Positions 18,086 to 25,504 of a stretch of 31,383 nucleotides of DNA are shown here, piece after piece (position 1 is the first letter of the stretch; each line of letters starts with the position of its first letter). This DNA comes from CAYWTX01 sp964461295 (GTDB lineage Bacteria > Planctomycetota > Phycisphaerae > SM23-33), in the NCBI GenBank assembly GCA_964461295.1, contig CAYWTX010000639.1:1-31383 (forward strand), written 5' to 3'. Under the pieces are notes generated by a model. It was not told where the DNA came from, searched no databases, and saw nothing but the letters and a program-made list of their open reading frames with translations. The position numbers and the translations under genes are program-made.

Positions 18086-20253
18086 AGCAGCGTGCCCTGG
18101 TACAGAGCCCGGCGGTGAAGGCGAACGGCTTGTGGCCATTGTACATAGAAGCGGTCGGCCAGTCCAAGACCGGAGATGATCCGATCGGTGAGGGCAGGCT
18201 CGGTGACCCGAGTGATGCAGGTCACGAAGGCCGTCCTGATTCCAAACAACCTCGCAGCCAGCAGGAGATAGACCGCCATGCGTTGCCCTATGCCAATCAC
18301 GGCATCCGGCTGTTCCGCCCACAGCAGTCTGACCGCCCCGACGAACCCGAGGACCAGATCGGGGATGCTGCCGATCCACGTGCGGCTCCTCCTCTGGCGC
18401 CGGTGAGGCCGGAGCAACACGAACCTCCAGCCCTGATGGTCGCTCAAGTCGCGGTCCAGCTTGGCCCGGGCCTCCTCCGGACCGACAAGTACCACCTCGG
18501 CCCACTTGGGTTGGCGCCTCAGGAGGTTCACGGTCTGTATCGCGAACCCACCCGCAGCCAGGCATATCACGACCTTGCGTTTGCGGCCCGCGGTCGGAAG
18601 GCGTCCGGCCGGCCTCGTGTCGGGGCGACCTTCCGTGAGGGCACGCAGCGAAAAATCAGGCTTCTCCCGCCAAGTCCCCGTGCCGCCCTCACGGCTTCCT
18701 CCCGCTTCGGAAGCGTCCGTCATGTTACGGGTGGCTGATTGCACGAAGGGTCGTGCCTCTCCAGTCTGCCGGTGAGGCATGGATTCCGCAACCTGGTCGA
18801 GCCCTTGCCGGTACGTCCGCGTCAGTTCGTCATTGGCCCAACGGAAGACCAACATGCTTCCTTTGGGCGCCAGAAGGTGCCTGAGGCTCCTCCTCAGCCC
18901 GACGCGGCGAGTGATGTTCTTGTGCACGAGGCTGTCCCAGTGCGTAAGAACGCGGAGGAACGACACCATGGGTTCCGGAGGCGCGTAGCAGCCATTGTCG
19001 CGCACGTAGCGTGCAAAGCTGGCCCTGGCCTCCGGCGAATACGGCCAGCGAAGGAACGCTTCGTGCGAGGTGTTCCTTTTCACTGTACCGAACAAGTTCC
19101 GCGGCACGCCGGCTTCCTCGAGAATCCGCCTCGCTATCGGCTTGTCATAGTCCCTGTGCATGTGCCACGGGGCCATTGCCGGCGAGAGCGTGATGGCACG
19201 CGTTTGGTGGTTGTGTCGGGCGGCCCAGAATGGGACCGGGCACTGGAAGACGCCCTTGAGGAGTCGCCACTCGCAGAAACCAAGCGAGCCGGGATCACGC
19301 CGGACGAAGGGGTCGGGATGATCGTGGCAGACTCGATCCCACATCTTCTCGCCGTGCCAGCCCGTGAAGAACAAACACAGCGGTTCCGGAAAGTCGAACA
19401 AGGTCCAGTTGATGATCCCGGCCCGGCCTTCCGCCGCCCATAGCGCCGCTTCCATCGGGTAGGAACTGGCGCTCAGGGGATGTTCGGTGCAGGACATGCC
19501 CAGGCACTTGGCCAGGAGAGCCCCTGAGTCCGAACCGCGCCATAGGCTGGCCGACCCCGAGATGGTGACCGTGCGCTTGCAGCCGGCATGCCGCGAGATC
19601 ACGGTCGCGGCAGAGGAATCGTAGCCGCTGGAGATGCCGCTCAACGGAACCACGCGGTGAGCACGCGCCGGATCGGCCAGGTTGCGGCCGAGACTCTTGG
19701 CCGTCTGCACGAGATACCCGTGGTAGTCCTCGTACGTCAGGAATGCCGGAGCAGGATCGGGCTTCACCACTTCGAACAGCCCCGTCCCGTCGTGGAGGAG
19801 GTTGTTGAAGTAGACGGATGCGACCTGACCTGACTCCAGGGGGATGCTGGCGACGCGAGCAGCGAGTCCTTTGCAGATCGTTCGCACGTCCCGGGAGTAG
19901 TCGGCGTAGTCATCCCGCAGGGAGAGCCCAGTTACCGCCAGCATCGCGGGCAGCGAATTGGAGACATAGGTTCTCCCGCCCCGCGTCAAGTGCCACAGCC
20001 GGTCGAAGACCGTGCCGCTGCTGACGAAAACCACACGGTCGCCTCGGCAGCGGACGCCGCTGCCGAAGACAAGGTCGGTGCGGTCGAAGTCTCCGGCGGC
20101 GAAGTCGCCGGCCCAGACGGCCTCGACGACCCACTCGTCCCGCACCTCGACCATCGGGCCATGGAGCACGTGCAGGCGCGAGGCTCCGGAAGCAACGCTC
20201 GCGACCCACGCCAGTAAAGGCCAGTCCGGCACGAGGATGGCATCAAGCAGCAT
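18082..20253 (-). CDS. Fusion: shortened asparagine synthetase-like protein (paralog 1) + PssD/Alg14-like domain
   Basis: A 723-residue two-domain protein. Residues 1-490 align along their length with the stand-alone proteins at 22041-23540 and 26753-28276. They comprise a degenerate, shortened amidotransferase-like region (FVSSG and YVSNSLPAML near 76-106) and a synthetase domain with SSGYDS at 208-213 in place of SGGxDS, plus FFTGWHGEK at 295-303. Residues 491-557 are a polar, low-complexity linker. Residues 558-723 are Alg14/PssD-like: VVICLAAGGF, a membrane-associating segment, TAFVTCITRV, then DRFYVQWP and the terminal YQGTLL typical of the family. The ATG at 20253 has GAGAGA about 5 bases upstream. 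No stop or good internal ribosome-binding site separates the domains, although an in-frame ATG exists at 18723. It overlaps the Alg13/PssE gene by ATGA. The fusion is unusual; the reaction of the first domain is unknown. Confidence 0.85.
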   Translation of the reverse strand: MLLDAILVPDWPLLAWVASVASGASRLHVLHGPMVEVRDEWVVEAVWAGDFAAGDFDRTDLVFGSGVRCRGDRVVFVSSGTVFDRLWHLTRGGRTYVSNSLPAMLAVTGLSLRDDYADYSRDVRTICKGLAARVASIPLESGQVASVYFNNLLHDGTGLFEVVKPDPAPAFLTYEDYHGYLVQTAKSLGRNLADPARAHRVVPLSGISSGYDSSAATVISRHAGCKRTVTISGSASLWRGSDSGALLAKCLGMSCTEHPLSASSYPMEAALWAAEGRAGIINWTLFDFPEPLCLFFTGWHGEKMWDRVCHDHPDPFVRRDPGSLGFCEWRLLKGVFQCPVPFWAARHNHQTRAITLSPAMAPWHMHRDYDKPIARRILEEAGVPRNLFGTVKRNTSHEAFLRWPYSPEARASFARYVRDNGCYAPPEPMVSFLRVLTHWDSLVHKNITRRVGLRRSLRHLLAPKGSMLVFRWANDELTRTYRQGLDQVAESMPHRQTGEARPFVQSATRNMTDASEAGGSREGGTGTWREKPDFSLRALTEGRPDTRPAGRLPTAGRKRKVVICLAAGGFAIQTVNLLRRQPKWAEVVLVGPEEARAKLDRDLSDHQGWRFVLLRPHRRQRRSRTWIGSIPDLVLGFVGAVRLLWAEQPDAVIGIGQRMAVYLLLAARLFGIRTAFVTCITRVTEPALTDRIISGLGLADRFYVQWPQAVRLHRRALYQGTLL

Positions 20254-20339
20254 GTCAGTCTCTCATCCTGAAGACATCGGGCTCCGCGCCGGGACCGTCC
20301 CGCGGGCAGATCCGTTTCTCATGCATTCCCGCGACACGA

Positions 20340-21179
20340 TCACGCGAATGGAACCAGGTTGCGGATTCTCCTGTCAGCATGAAACGCCTGCGTGTATCCC
20401 AGGGCCGCCTGCACCAACCGACCTTGCTTGAGCCGGCAATTGCCCACATTCTTCCAGCAGTTCGCCAGGTACTTCTGGAAGACGGCATGCTCCGGCCGTC
20501 CCATGGTTCGCTCGCGATACGCCTTCGCATTCTCCAGTGCCGCTCCCAGCATAGCATCGGTTCTCTTCGAAAGAGAACCCGGGCTCGAGCAGACCCTGAA
20601 GAAGCGATCGCCGGAGAGACGGACATGCGTTCCCCTCTCAAACAATTGGAAGGCCAGATCCCTCCACTCCATGTAGCTGCCTCTGAAGGCGACGTCCTCG
20701 AACACGGTTCGTCTGCACATCACGCTACTGGGATGAAACAGGCGGTATGGACGGAACTCCAGCTCCCACCAGCGGCTCATCCCTCCATCGGGCGATATCC
20801 ACTCACATGGCGTCCCGCACACAACACAGTCCAGCCGCGACTCGACGAGGAGGGGCTCAATATGCCTGGCGATCTTCTCCGGAGCGTACTCGTCGTCGTC
20901 GTCCAGGAAGGCAATGTAGTCGCCCTCAGCGACGCTCAGCCCGTAGTTCCTTGCGCTCCCGGGTCCCTTTGCCCCGGCATTGAGAACATAGCGGACCCGA
21001 CCGTCCTCGCCGCAAAGGCGCCGCACAGTCTCAGGCGTCTCGTCGGTGGAACGGTCGTCGACGACAAGCACCTCAACGTTACGATAGGTTTGCCCAAGAA
21101 CGCTTCCGATCGCCCTGCCGACAGTGGCGGCGCGGTTGTATGTCGGCATGATCACGCTTGTCAGGGGCGTCACGCTCAT
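20340..21179 (-). CDS. Glycosyltransferase family 2 (GT-A)
   Basis: A 279-residue inverting GT-A glycosyltransferase. The N-terminus has SVIMPTYNRAATV, the VLVVDDRSTDETPE nucleotide-binding segment at about 37-50, GSARNYGL, and the acidic metal-binding DDDD at 93-96. A MEWRDLAFQL stretch supplies the likely ED-type acceptor motif. It would transfer one sugar from a nucleotide-sugar donor to the growing repeat unit. The ATG overlaps the FkbM TGA in an ATGA, so start and coupling are clear. An 86-base spacer leads to the AS-like fusion gene; I see no terminator in it. Confidence 0.9.
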   Translation of the reverse strand: MSVTPLTSVIMPTYNRAATVGRAIGSVLGQTYRNVEVLVVDDRSTDETPETVRRLCGEDGRVRYVLNAGAKGPGSARNYGLSVAEGDYIAFLDDDDEYAPEKIARHIEPLLVESRLDCVVCGTPCEWISPDGGMSRWWELEFRPYRLFHPSSVMCRRTVFEDVAFRGSYMEWRDLAFQLFERGTHVRLSGDRFFRVCSSPGSLSKRTDAMLGAALENAKAYRERTMGRPEHAVFQKYLANCWKNVGNCRLKQGRLVQAALGYTQAFHADRRIRNLVPFA

Positions 21180-21985
21180 TCCGAGGCCTCACTTCTAAGG
21201 CATGGCCAGTGCAGCGTGTCGCGCCTGCGGTACTCGCATTGTATCCTGAAACCATGGTTCTCAAGGATGCTCCTGACTCCTTCCACCGTTCCGCCCAGGG
21301 AAGGCAGGAAGTCCGGGTGAACCTCGATCATCACCACTTTCAGTTTCTCCCATATGGAACTGGACAGCCCGTCCAGGACCAACTGTTCCGCGCCCTCAAC
21401 ATCCACCTTCATGGCATCCGGCAGAGGGGCGGCGCCCTCCTCGACCAGACTGCGTCCTGATCGGATGGGCGCCCTGACCGGGGCGTCTCGGGTTCCGAAT
21501 CGCCCACTTCTCGGCGCAAGGGCGCTTGTCGACATGACGCCGGCCCGGGCGGGATAGAGAAGTGCTTCGCCATCCGATGCGCCCAACGCCTCGGCCCGAA
21601 TCGCCACGTTCCGGACATTGTTCAACTCAACGTTCGCCCCCAGAACTGCCAGCGCGTCCTGGAACGGATCGAAGGCGACGATTCTTCCCGCTGATCCGAC
21701 CGCTTTGGCCGCGAAGATGGTCCACAGCCCAATATTCGCCCCGACATCCCACACGGTGCCGCCGGGGTGGATGTGTGAAAGGAACCACTCCATCGCCTCC
21801 CGCTCCTTGGCCAGAGATGCCACGCTGTCGCTGAGCATGGGTGTGGGGCAGTGGAAGGTGCATGAATGGTTGCTCGCCGACACCGTCCTGGTGATTCTCG
21901 CGCCGAAAAGTCGGTAGTACGCGGACCTGACAAGGCCATCGATCCCCATTCTTGCCAGGCACTTGCCGATGATCCTCTTACTCAT
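21176..21985 (-). CDS. FkbM-family methyltransferase
   Basis: A 269-residue SAM-dependent methyltransferase of the FkbM type, which usually O-methylates sugars or polyketides. SAM motif I is VWDVGANIGLWT at 78-89. It is followed by VAFDPFQDALAVLGANVELN, where AFEP is usual, and the family mark MKVDVEGAEQLVLDGL. The start at 21985 has GAGGAA 7 bases upstream; the long open frame to 22588 is a shadow of the AS-like gene. It is coupled to the GT2 gene by ATGA. Together they suggest that a sugar is added and then O-methylated, but this is inference from position. Confidence 0.87.
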   Translation of the reverse strand: MSKRIIGKCLARMGIDGLVRSAYYRLFGARITRTVSASNHSCTFHCPTPMLSDSVASLAKEREAMEWFLSHIHPGGTVWDVGANIGLWTIFAAKAVGSAGRIVAFDPFQDALAVLGANVELNNVRNVAIRAEALGASDGEALLYPARAGVMSTSALAPRSGRFGTRDAPVRAPIRSGRSLVEEGAAPLPDAMKVDVEGAEQLVLDGLSSSIWEKLKVVMIEVHPDFLPSLGGTVEGVRSILENHGFRIQCEYRRRDTLHWPCLRSEASE

Positions 21986-22044
21986 AGCCGGTTCCTCATG
22001 GTCGCTCCTGGGGCAAACAGCAACCAGTTTCGGGTGCGGGTCAT
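21982..22044 (-). CDS. Possible 20-residue bridging ORF
   Basis: A 20-codon frame beginning at ATG 22044 and ending at TGA 21984-21982. Its ATG overlaps the stop of AS-like paralog 2 as ATGA, and its stop overlaps the FkbM start as ATGA. It could carry ribosomes across the spacer by termination-reinitiation. It has no recognisable product and may be chance. Confidence 0.2.
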   Translation of the reverse strand: MTRTRNWLLFAPGATMRNRL

Positions 22045-23540
22045 GTCTGCTCGCCTGCGAGAACCTGCGCGGGTTCGACGTCTGCACTGTGCAGGCCTTC
22101 CAGGTAGTGCGTCTTGAGCTCCTCGTTGGCCCAGTGGAACACCAGCGTGCTTCCTCCCACTGCCAGCAGGTGCCTGAGGCCCTTCCTGAGCCCAAGGCGG
22201 CGAGTGATGTTCCTGTGCACGAGGCCGTCCCAGTGCGTGAGAAGGCGGAGGAGCAACAGCGCCGGCCCCGAGGGCACGTAGCAGCCCTTGTCCCGGAGGT
22301 ATCGCGCAAAGCTTGCCTGGCCCTCCGCGGTCCGCGGCCAGAGGAACGCCACGTTGGCGGAGGTGTTCTTCTTGCGGATGCCGAAGGCTTCTCGCGGCAC
22401 CCCGGCCTCCTCGACGAACCGGCGGGCCACCGGGCGGTCGTACTTCGTGTGCAGCGTCCAGGGCGCCATCTCGGGCGCCTTGCCCAGGGCGTTGATCTCC
22501 TGCGCCCGGCGGATGCCCCACCACGGCACGACCGTGTGGAAGACCCCCTGGAACAAGCGATACTCGCACAGCAGGCTGTCCACGTCACCCACGGGCTCCG
22601 ACAGGTCGTGGTGGAAGCGGTCCCACACCTTGTCGCCGTAACTGCCGTCGAAGAGGAGGCATAGCGGCTCAGGATAGTCGAACAGTGTGAAGTTCAAGCC
22701 GCCCGCCTTAGCCGCCGCGGCCCAGATCGTTGTTTCTCGCCGGTAAGCCGACGGGTCGTGGCTGTAGGCTTGGCAGGTGAGTCCCAGGTGGCGAGCGATC
22801 TCCAGGCCCGAATCAGAGCCCCGCCAGAGGCTGGTGGAGTTCACCAGGGTCACGGCTCGCGAGCAGCCGGCATGCCGTGCGACCACGGCAGTGGCGGGCG
22901 AGTCATACCCGCTGGAGATCGCCACCAGCGGCTCCACCTTGCGCGCCCGGTCGGGTGAGTTGATGTTCTGCTCCACGCGCCTGGCGACGTCGATCAGGAA
23001 TCGCTCGTAGTCATCGAAGCAGGCGAAGTGCGGGGCCGTGTCGGGCTTGTCCACCTCGGCCAGCGTCCTGCCGTCGTAGCGGAGATCCTGAAGGTACACG
23101 ACGCGCACGTCCCCGCCGTCCATCGGGATGGTCGGCACGTAGCTGCGGGTGCCCCGGAACTCCACCGTTGCCAGGTCGGCACGGTATCCACGGTAGTCCT
23201 GCCGGGGCGCCAGGCCCGTCGTCGCCAGCAGCGCCGGAAGCGAGTTGGAGACGACCCACGTGCTCCCGCGACGGCAGCACCACAGCCGATCCACGGCCAT
23301 GCCGCTGTTGACGAAGACAACGGCATCCCCGCGGACGCGGACGCCGGTTCCGAAGACCAGCTCCGTCCGGTCGAAGTCTCCGACGGCGAAGTCGCCAGCC
23401 CACACGGCCTCGACGATCCAATCGCTCGCGACCTCCACCATGGGCCCATGTCTGACCCGAACCACGTCGGCGCCCTGCTGGGCAGTGGCAACCCACGCCA
23501 GCTTGGGCCAGCCCGGAATCAGGAGTGTCTCAAGTCTCAT
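22041..23540 (-). CDS. Shortened asparagine synthetase-like protein, paralog 2
   Basis: A 499-residue protein of the same unusual type as the N-terminal part of the fusion at 18082-20253 and the protein at 26753-28276. It aligns without gaps to both over the first 110 residues; against paralog 3, 69 of 110 are identical by hand count. The N-terminal region (HGPMVEV, VWAGDF, DRLW, SNSLPALLA) looks like a decayed amidotransferase domain without an N-terminal Cys. The synthetase part has SSGYDS at 209-214 and LLFDGSYGDK at the place of the GDGGDE loop. The start at 23540 is fixed by paralog alignment; it overlaps the acyltransferase gene by 11 bases and lacks a well-spaced ribosome-binding site, so coupling is likely. 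It probably makes an amide or ester through an acyl-adenylate, but the altered PP-loop leaves even ATP use open. Confidence 0.8.
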   Translation of the reverse strand: MRLETLLIPGWPKLAWVATAQQGADVVRVRHGPMVEVASDWIVEAVWAGDFAVGDFDRTELVFGTGVRVRGDAVVFVNSGMAVDRLWCCRRGSTWVVSNSLPALLATTGLAPRQDYRGYRADLATVEFRGTRSYVPTIPMDGGDVRVVYLQDLRYDGRTLAEVDKPDTAPHFACFDDYERFLIDVARRVEQNINSPDRARKVEPLVAISSGYDSPATAVVARHAGCSRAVTLVNSTSLWRGSDSGLEIARHLGLTCQAYSHDPSAYRRETTIWAAAAKAGGLNFTLFDYPEPLCLLFDGSYGDKVWDRFHHDLSEPVGDVDSLLCEYRLFQGVFHTVVPWWGIRRAQEINALGKAPEMAPWTLHTKYDRPVARRFVEEAGVPREAFGIRKKNTSANVAFLWPRTAEGQASFARYLRDKGCYVPSGPALLLLRLLTHWDGLVHRNITRRLGLRKGLRHLLAVGGSTLVFHWANEELKTHYLEGLHSADVEPAQVLAGEQT

Positions 23541-24087
23541 CACCTGGCGAGGTTCCTTTGGCGATAGTCGAAACAGCCCTGCCGGGCACGCCGGCCACGA
23601 CCGTGTAGGAGGGCACATCCTTCGTGACCACGGCGCCGGCGCCGACGATCGCGCATTGTCCTATCGTGATGCCTGGCATGATGATGGCCCCGGCCCCGAT
23701 CCACGCATCCTGTTCGACACGAATCGGGCGGAACTTGGCGGTCCTCCTCTGCACATCCGGGTGGACCATGAGCCGCGACGATTCAGGGTAGCTGCTCGTG
23801 ATGAAGACAGCATACGGCGCGACCGCAACCCGGTCGCCCAGGTGGACGGCCGCGGGCTGCCTGCCTCGGCCCAGGATCAGCACTCCGAAGCTCACCACGA
23901 CCTTGTCCCCGAGGTACACCCCCGATCGTCTCAACATGAGCATTCGCACGATCGACGAAGGGCAGATCGCCGCCTTCTGGCGAAGCATGGTCGTCGGGTA
24001 TATCCACCAGAACAACGCGTACCAGACGTAGCCGGGCAGCGCGAGCACAATCTCCCTCAGGGGGAGCTTGTATGTCATGAAACGCAT
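23530..24087 (-). CDS. Left-handed beta-helix (hexapeptide) acyltransferase
   Basis: A 185-residue protein of the WbbJ/maltose O-acetyltransferase-like group. The first 35 residues are hydrophobic and aromatic (LALPGYVWYALFWWIYP) and may bind the membrane. From about residue 55 hexapeptide repeats run to the end: VYLGDKVVVSFGVLI, VHLGDRVAVAPYAVFI, then IRVEQDAWIGAGAIIMPG and VVAGVPGRAV. It would acetylate a sugar hydroxyl or amine. The position of the usual catalytic His reads TSSYPES, so the acyl-transfer mechanism or donor may differ. The ATG at 24087 has GAGGA 5 bases upstream. It precedes AS-like paralog 2 with an 11-base overlap. Confidence 0.85.
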   Translation of the reverse strand: MRFMTYKLPLREIVLALPGYVWYALFWWIYPTTMLRQKAAICPSSIVRMLMLRRSGVYLGDKVVVSFGVLILGRGRQPAAVHLGDRVAVAPYAVFITSSYPESSRLMVHPDVQRRTAKFRPIRVEQDAWIGAGAIIMPGITIGQCAIVGAGAVVTKDVPSYTVVAGVPGRAVSTIAKGTSPGDET

Positions 24088-24245
24088 AATTGTCCTCGCA
24101 TGCCCTCAGCAGCATTGACTGGCCGCAGCTTCGCGTCCGTCTTGCGGTATACACCCATGCGATTCTCTGCTTGCGTGGTCCATCGCGGCGATTCGCGCTT
24201 CCAGATGGCTTTCGGGTCGCCCATGCGGCCTGGTCCCTGGTTCAT
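24075..24245 (-). CDS. Possible small protein (56 residues) linking FemAB-like and acyltransferase genes
   Basis: This frame starts at ATG 24245, overlapping the TGA of the FemAB-like gene as ATGA, and ends 13 bases inside the acyltransferase gene. It fills an otherwise empty 154-base gap. The product would be basic with a Trp-Lys-Arg rich first half and no membrane segment. I recognise no family. It may be a real coupled small protein, a remnant of a lost gene, or chance. Confidence 0.25.
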   Translation of the reverse strand: MNQGPGRMGDPKAIWKRESPRWTTQAENRMGVYRKTDAKLRPVNAAEGMRGQLCVS

Positions 24246-25501
24246 GGCGGGGGTTCGGCACAACCGGCGCCCGCCTCTGGAGGTACATCGTGATGCGCCG
24301 TGGTTGGCGCGTCGGGAAGCGCACGGGCGGTCACCCGAAGCTCTCCCGCCCGGGCCTTGCCGGTCGTTCGTGCCGCTCGTTGCCCTCGCTTCGGGGCGAA
24401 GGCAGTCCGCAATGTCACGGATGACTTCATCCCAGCTATGTGGTCCCGGAACTGATCCCCGGGATCCCCAGCAGTTGCCGAGTTCGGTATCCCTTCGCTG
24501 CTGGGATGGCGATCGCGCGATCGACGCCACCTCGCCGTGGCGAACTCGCGCAGCCAGACACCCATCCTGCCCGCGATCGTATGCGCCTTGGTGATGTTGG
24601 AGTAGTACCGGAACTGCGAACCATATGACGCCTTGTAGTCAGCCAGCCTGCGCATGTTCGCGCCCACCAGGTCAAGGAATCGCATCTCGTTGCGGCAGCC
24701 CCATGAGACCATGTGCCAGACCATCAGCCTGTTCACGAAGAACCTGGAGAACGCGTAATCCATCACGCCATCAAGTGCGTACAGCGTGTCCTTGTAGTGT
24801 GCGCCGATGTACATTGCGGCCAACCGGCCCTCAACCTCTGCCTTCATCGTGAGTCCACGCCCCGTCTTCCCAAGCGAATCCAAGAGGGCAAGAAGGAACC
24901 TTTTGGTCAGGGGCGACCGCTGGTTTGATCTGGCGTGGATTGCCGCTGACAGGCGCAGATACGTGTCGATATATGGCCTGAGGTCGCATTCCTGGACAGC
25001 GATCTCGAAGCGTCTGGCCCTTCGAATCAGCTTGCGGCAGGTTGCGCTGCACTCCGCGAACGCATGGTCTTCCCCTCCGCGGAGGTCCACCACAGCGGTC
25101 TTCATCTTCTTGTGGGAGTAAGCATGGCAAGCCGTGAGGGAGGGGTCAACCTCCTTGGCGAACGCGATAGACGTGAGATCTATGCTGTGGTCCCGGGACC
25201 ATTGCTCATAGGCATCCAACAGGTCGGGCAGGAGTTCGTCGCGTATGAGAGGGCCAAGGAACAATGTACGAATGCCTCGCGGCGAGGAGCAGACCTTGAG
25301 AATCCCACGTCTCTTCAGGAACAGGGGGAAAAGGCCCACGATGCTCCCTCGGTGGCAGACGGCAAGGGGAATCAAGGTACACCCGCACTGCGTCTCCTGA
25401 AGGCGCAGCCAACCCATCGTGTGGTAGAGGGTCGCGTGTGGCTGGGTCGAGAGGATCTCGTCCCACGCCTGGTCGCTATGGATGGTCTCGAGTGCAACCA
25501 C
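24242..25501 (-). CDS. FemAB-like/GNAT-fold transferase with a GT-derived C-terminal tail
   Basis: A 419-residue protein. Residues 1-330 are a FemAB-like (BioF2-type) domain: ATLYHTMGWLRL near 23-34, the basic helix CRKLIRRARRF near 155-165, MYIGAHYKDTLYALDG near 230-245 and LDLVGANMRRLADYK at 277-290. This fold transfers aminoacyl or acyl groups. Residues about 345-419 do not belong to that family. They match the C-terminus of the adjacent upstream GT (22 of 35 residues identical at 368-402, in the same frame), so the gene has fused to a fragment of a GT gene. The start is GTG at 25501, six bases after the GT stop, with GAGGGA about 7 bases upstream. It is only distantly like the FemAB-like protein at 662-1717. 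Confidence 0.8.
   Translation of the reverse strand: MVALETIHSDQAWDEILSTQPHATLYHTMGWLRLQETQCGCTLIPLAVCHRGSIVGLFPLFLKRRGILKVCSSPRGIRTLFLGPLIRDELLPDLLDAYEQWSRDHSIDLTSIAFAKEVDPSLTACHAYSHKKMKTAVVDLRGGEDHAFAECSATCRKLIRRARRFEIAVQECDLRPYIDTYLRLSAAIHARSNQRSPLTKRFLLALLDSLGKTGRGLTMKAEVEGRLAAMYIGAHYKDTLYALDGVMDYAFSRFFVNRLMVWHMVSWGCRNEMRFLDLVGANMRRLADYKASYGSQFRYYSNITKAHTIAGRMGVWLREFATARWRRSRDRHPSSEGIPNSATAGDPGDQFRDHIAGMKSSVTLRTAFAPKRGQRAARTTGKARAGELRVTARALPDAPTTAHHDVPPEAGAGCAEPPP
24306..24402 (-). repeat. 3' GT fragment, copy of 25602-25698
   Basis: This 97-base segment aligns without gaps to 25602-25698 (73 of 97 bases identical by hand count, offset 1296). It lies in the tail of the FemAB-like gene in the same reading frame as in the GT. 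Weaker similarity continues to the gene end after a 21-base indel. It is a degenerate duplicate of the GT 3' end. Confidence 0.8.
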
Positions 25502-25504
25502 GGT

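Noticed and set aside
17591..18565. A 324-residue form of the PssE-like protein
   Set aside because: The family begins at MIFVTVGT (18085), which overlaps the preceding TGA in ATGA. The extra residues are a shadow of the Alg14-like domain.
20254..20339. A 23-codon frame between GT2 and the AS-like fusion gene
   Set aside because: It has no overlap coupling, no ribosome-binding site and no recognisable product; chance is the simplest explanation.
21986..22588. An N-terminal extension of the FkbM methyltransferase
   Set aside because: The extension overlaps AS-like paralog 2 in another frame and has no family match. The start at 21985 has a good ribosome-binding site.
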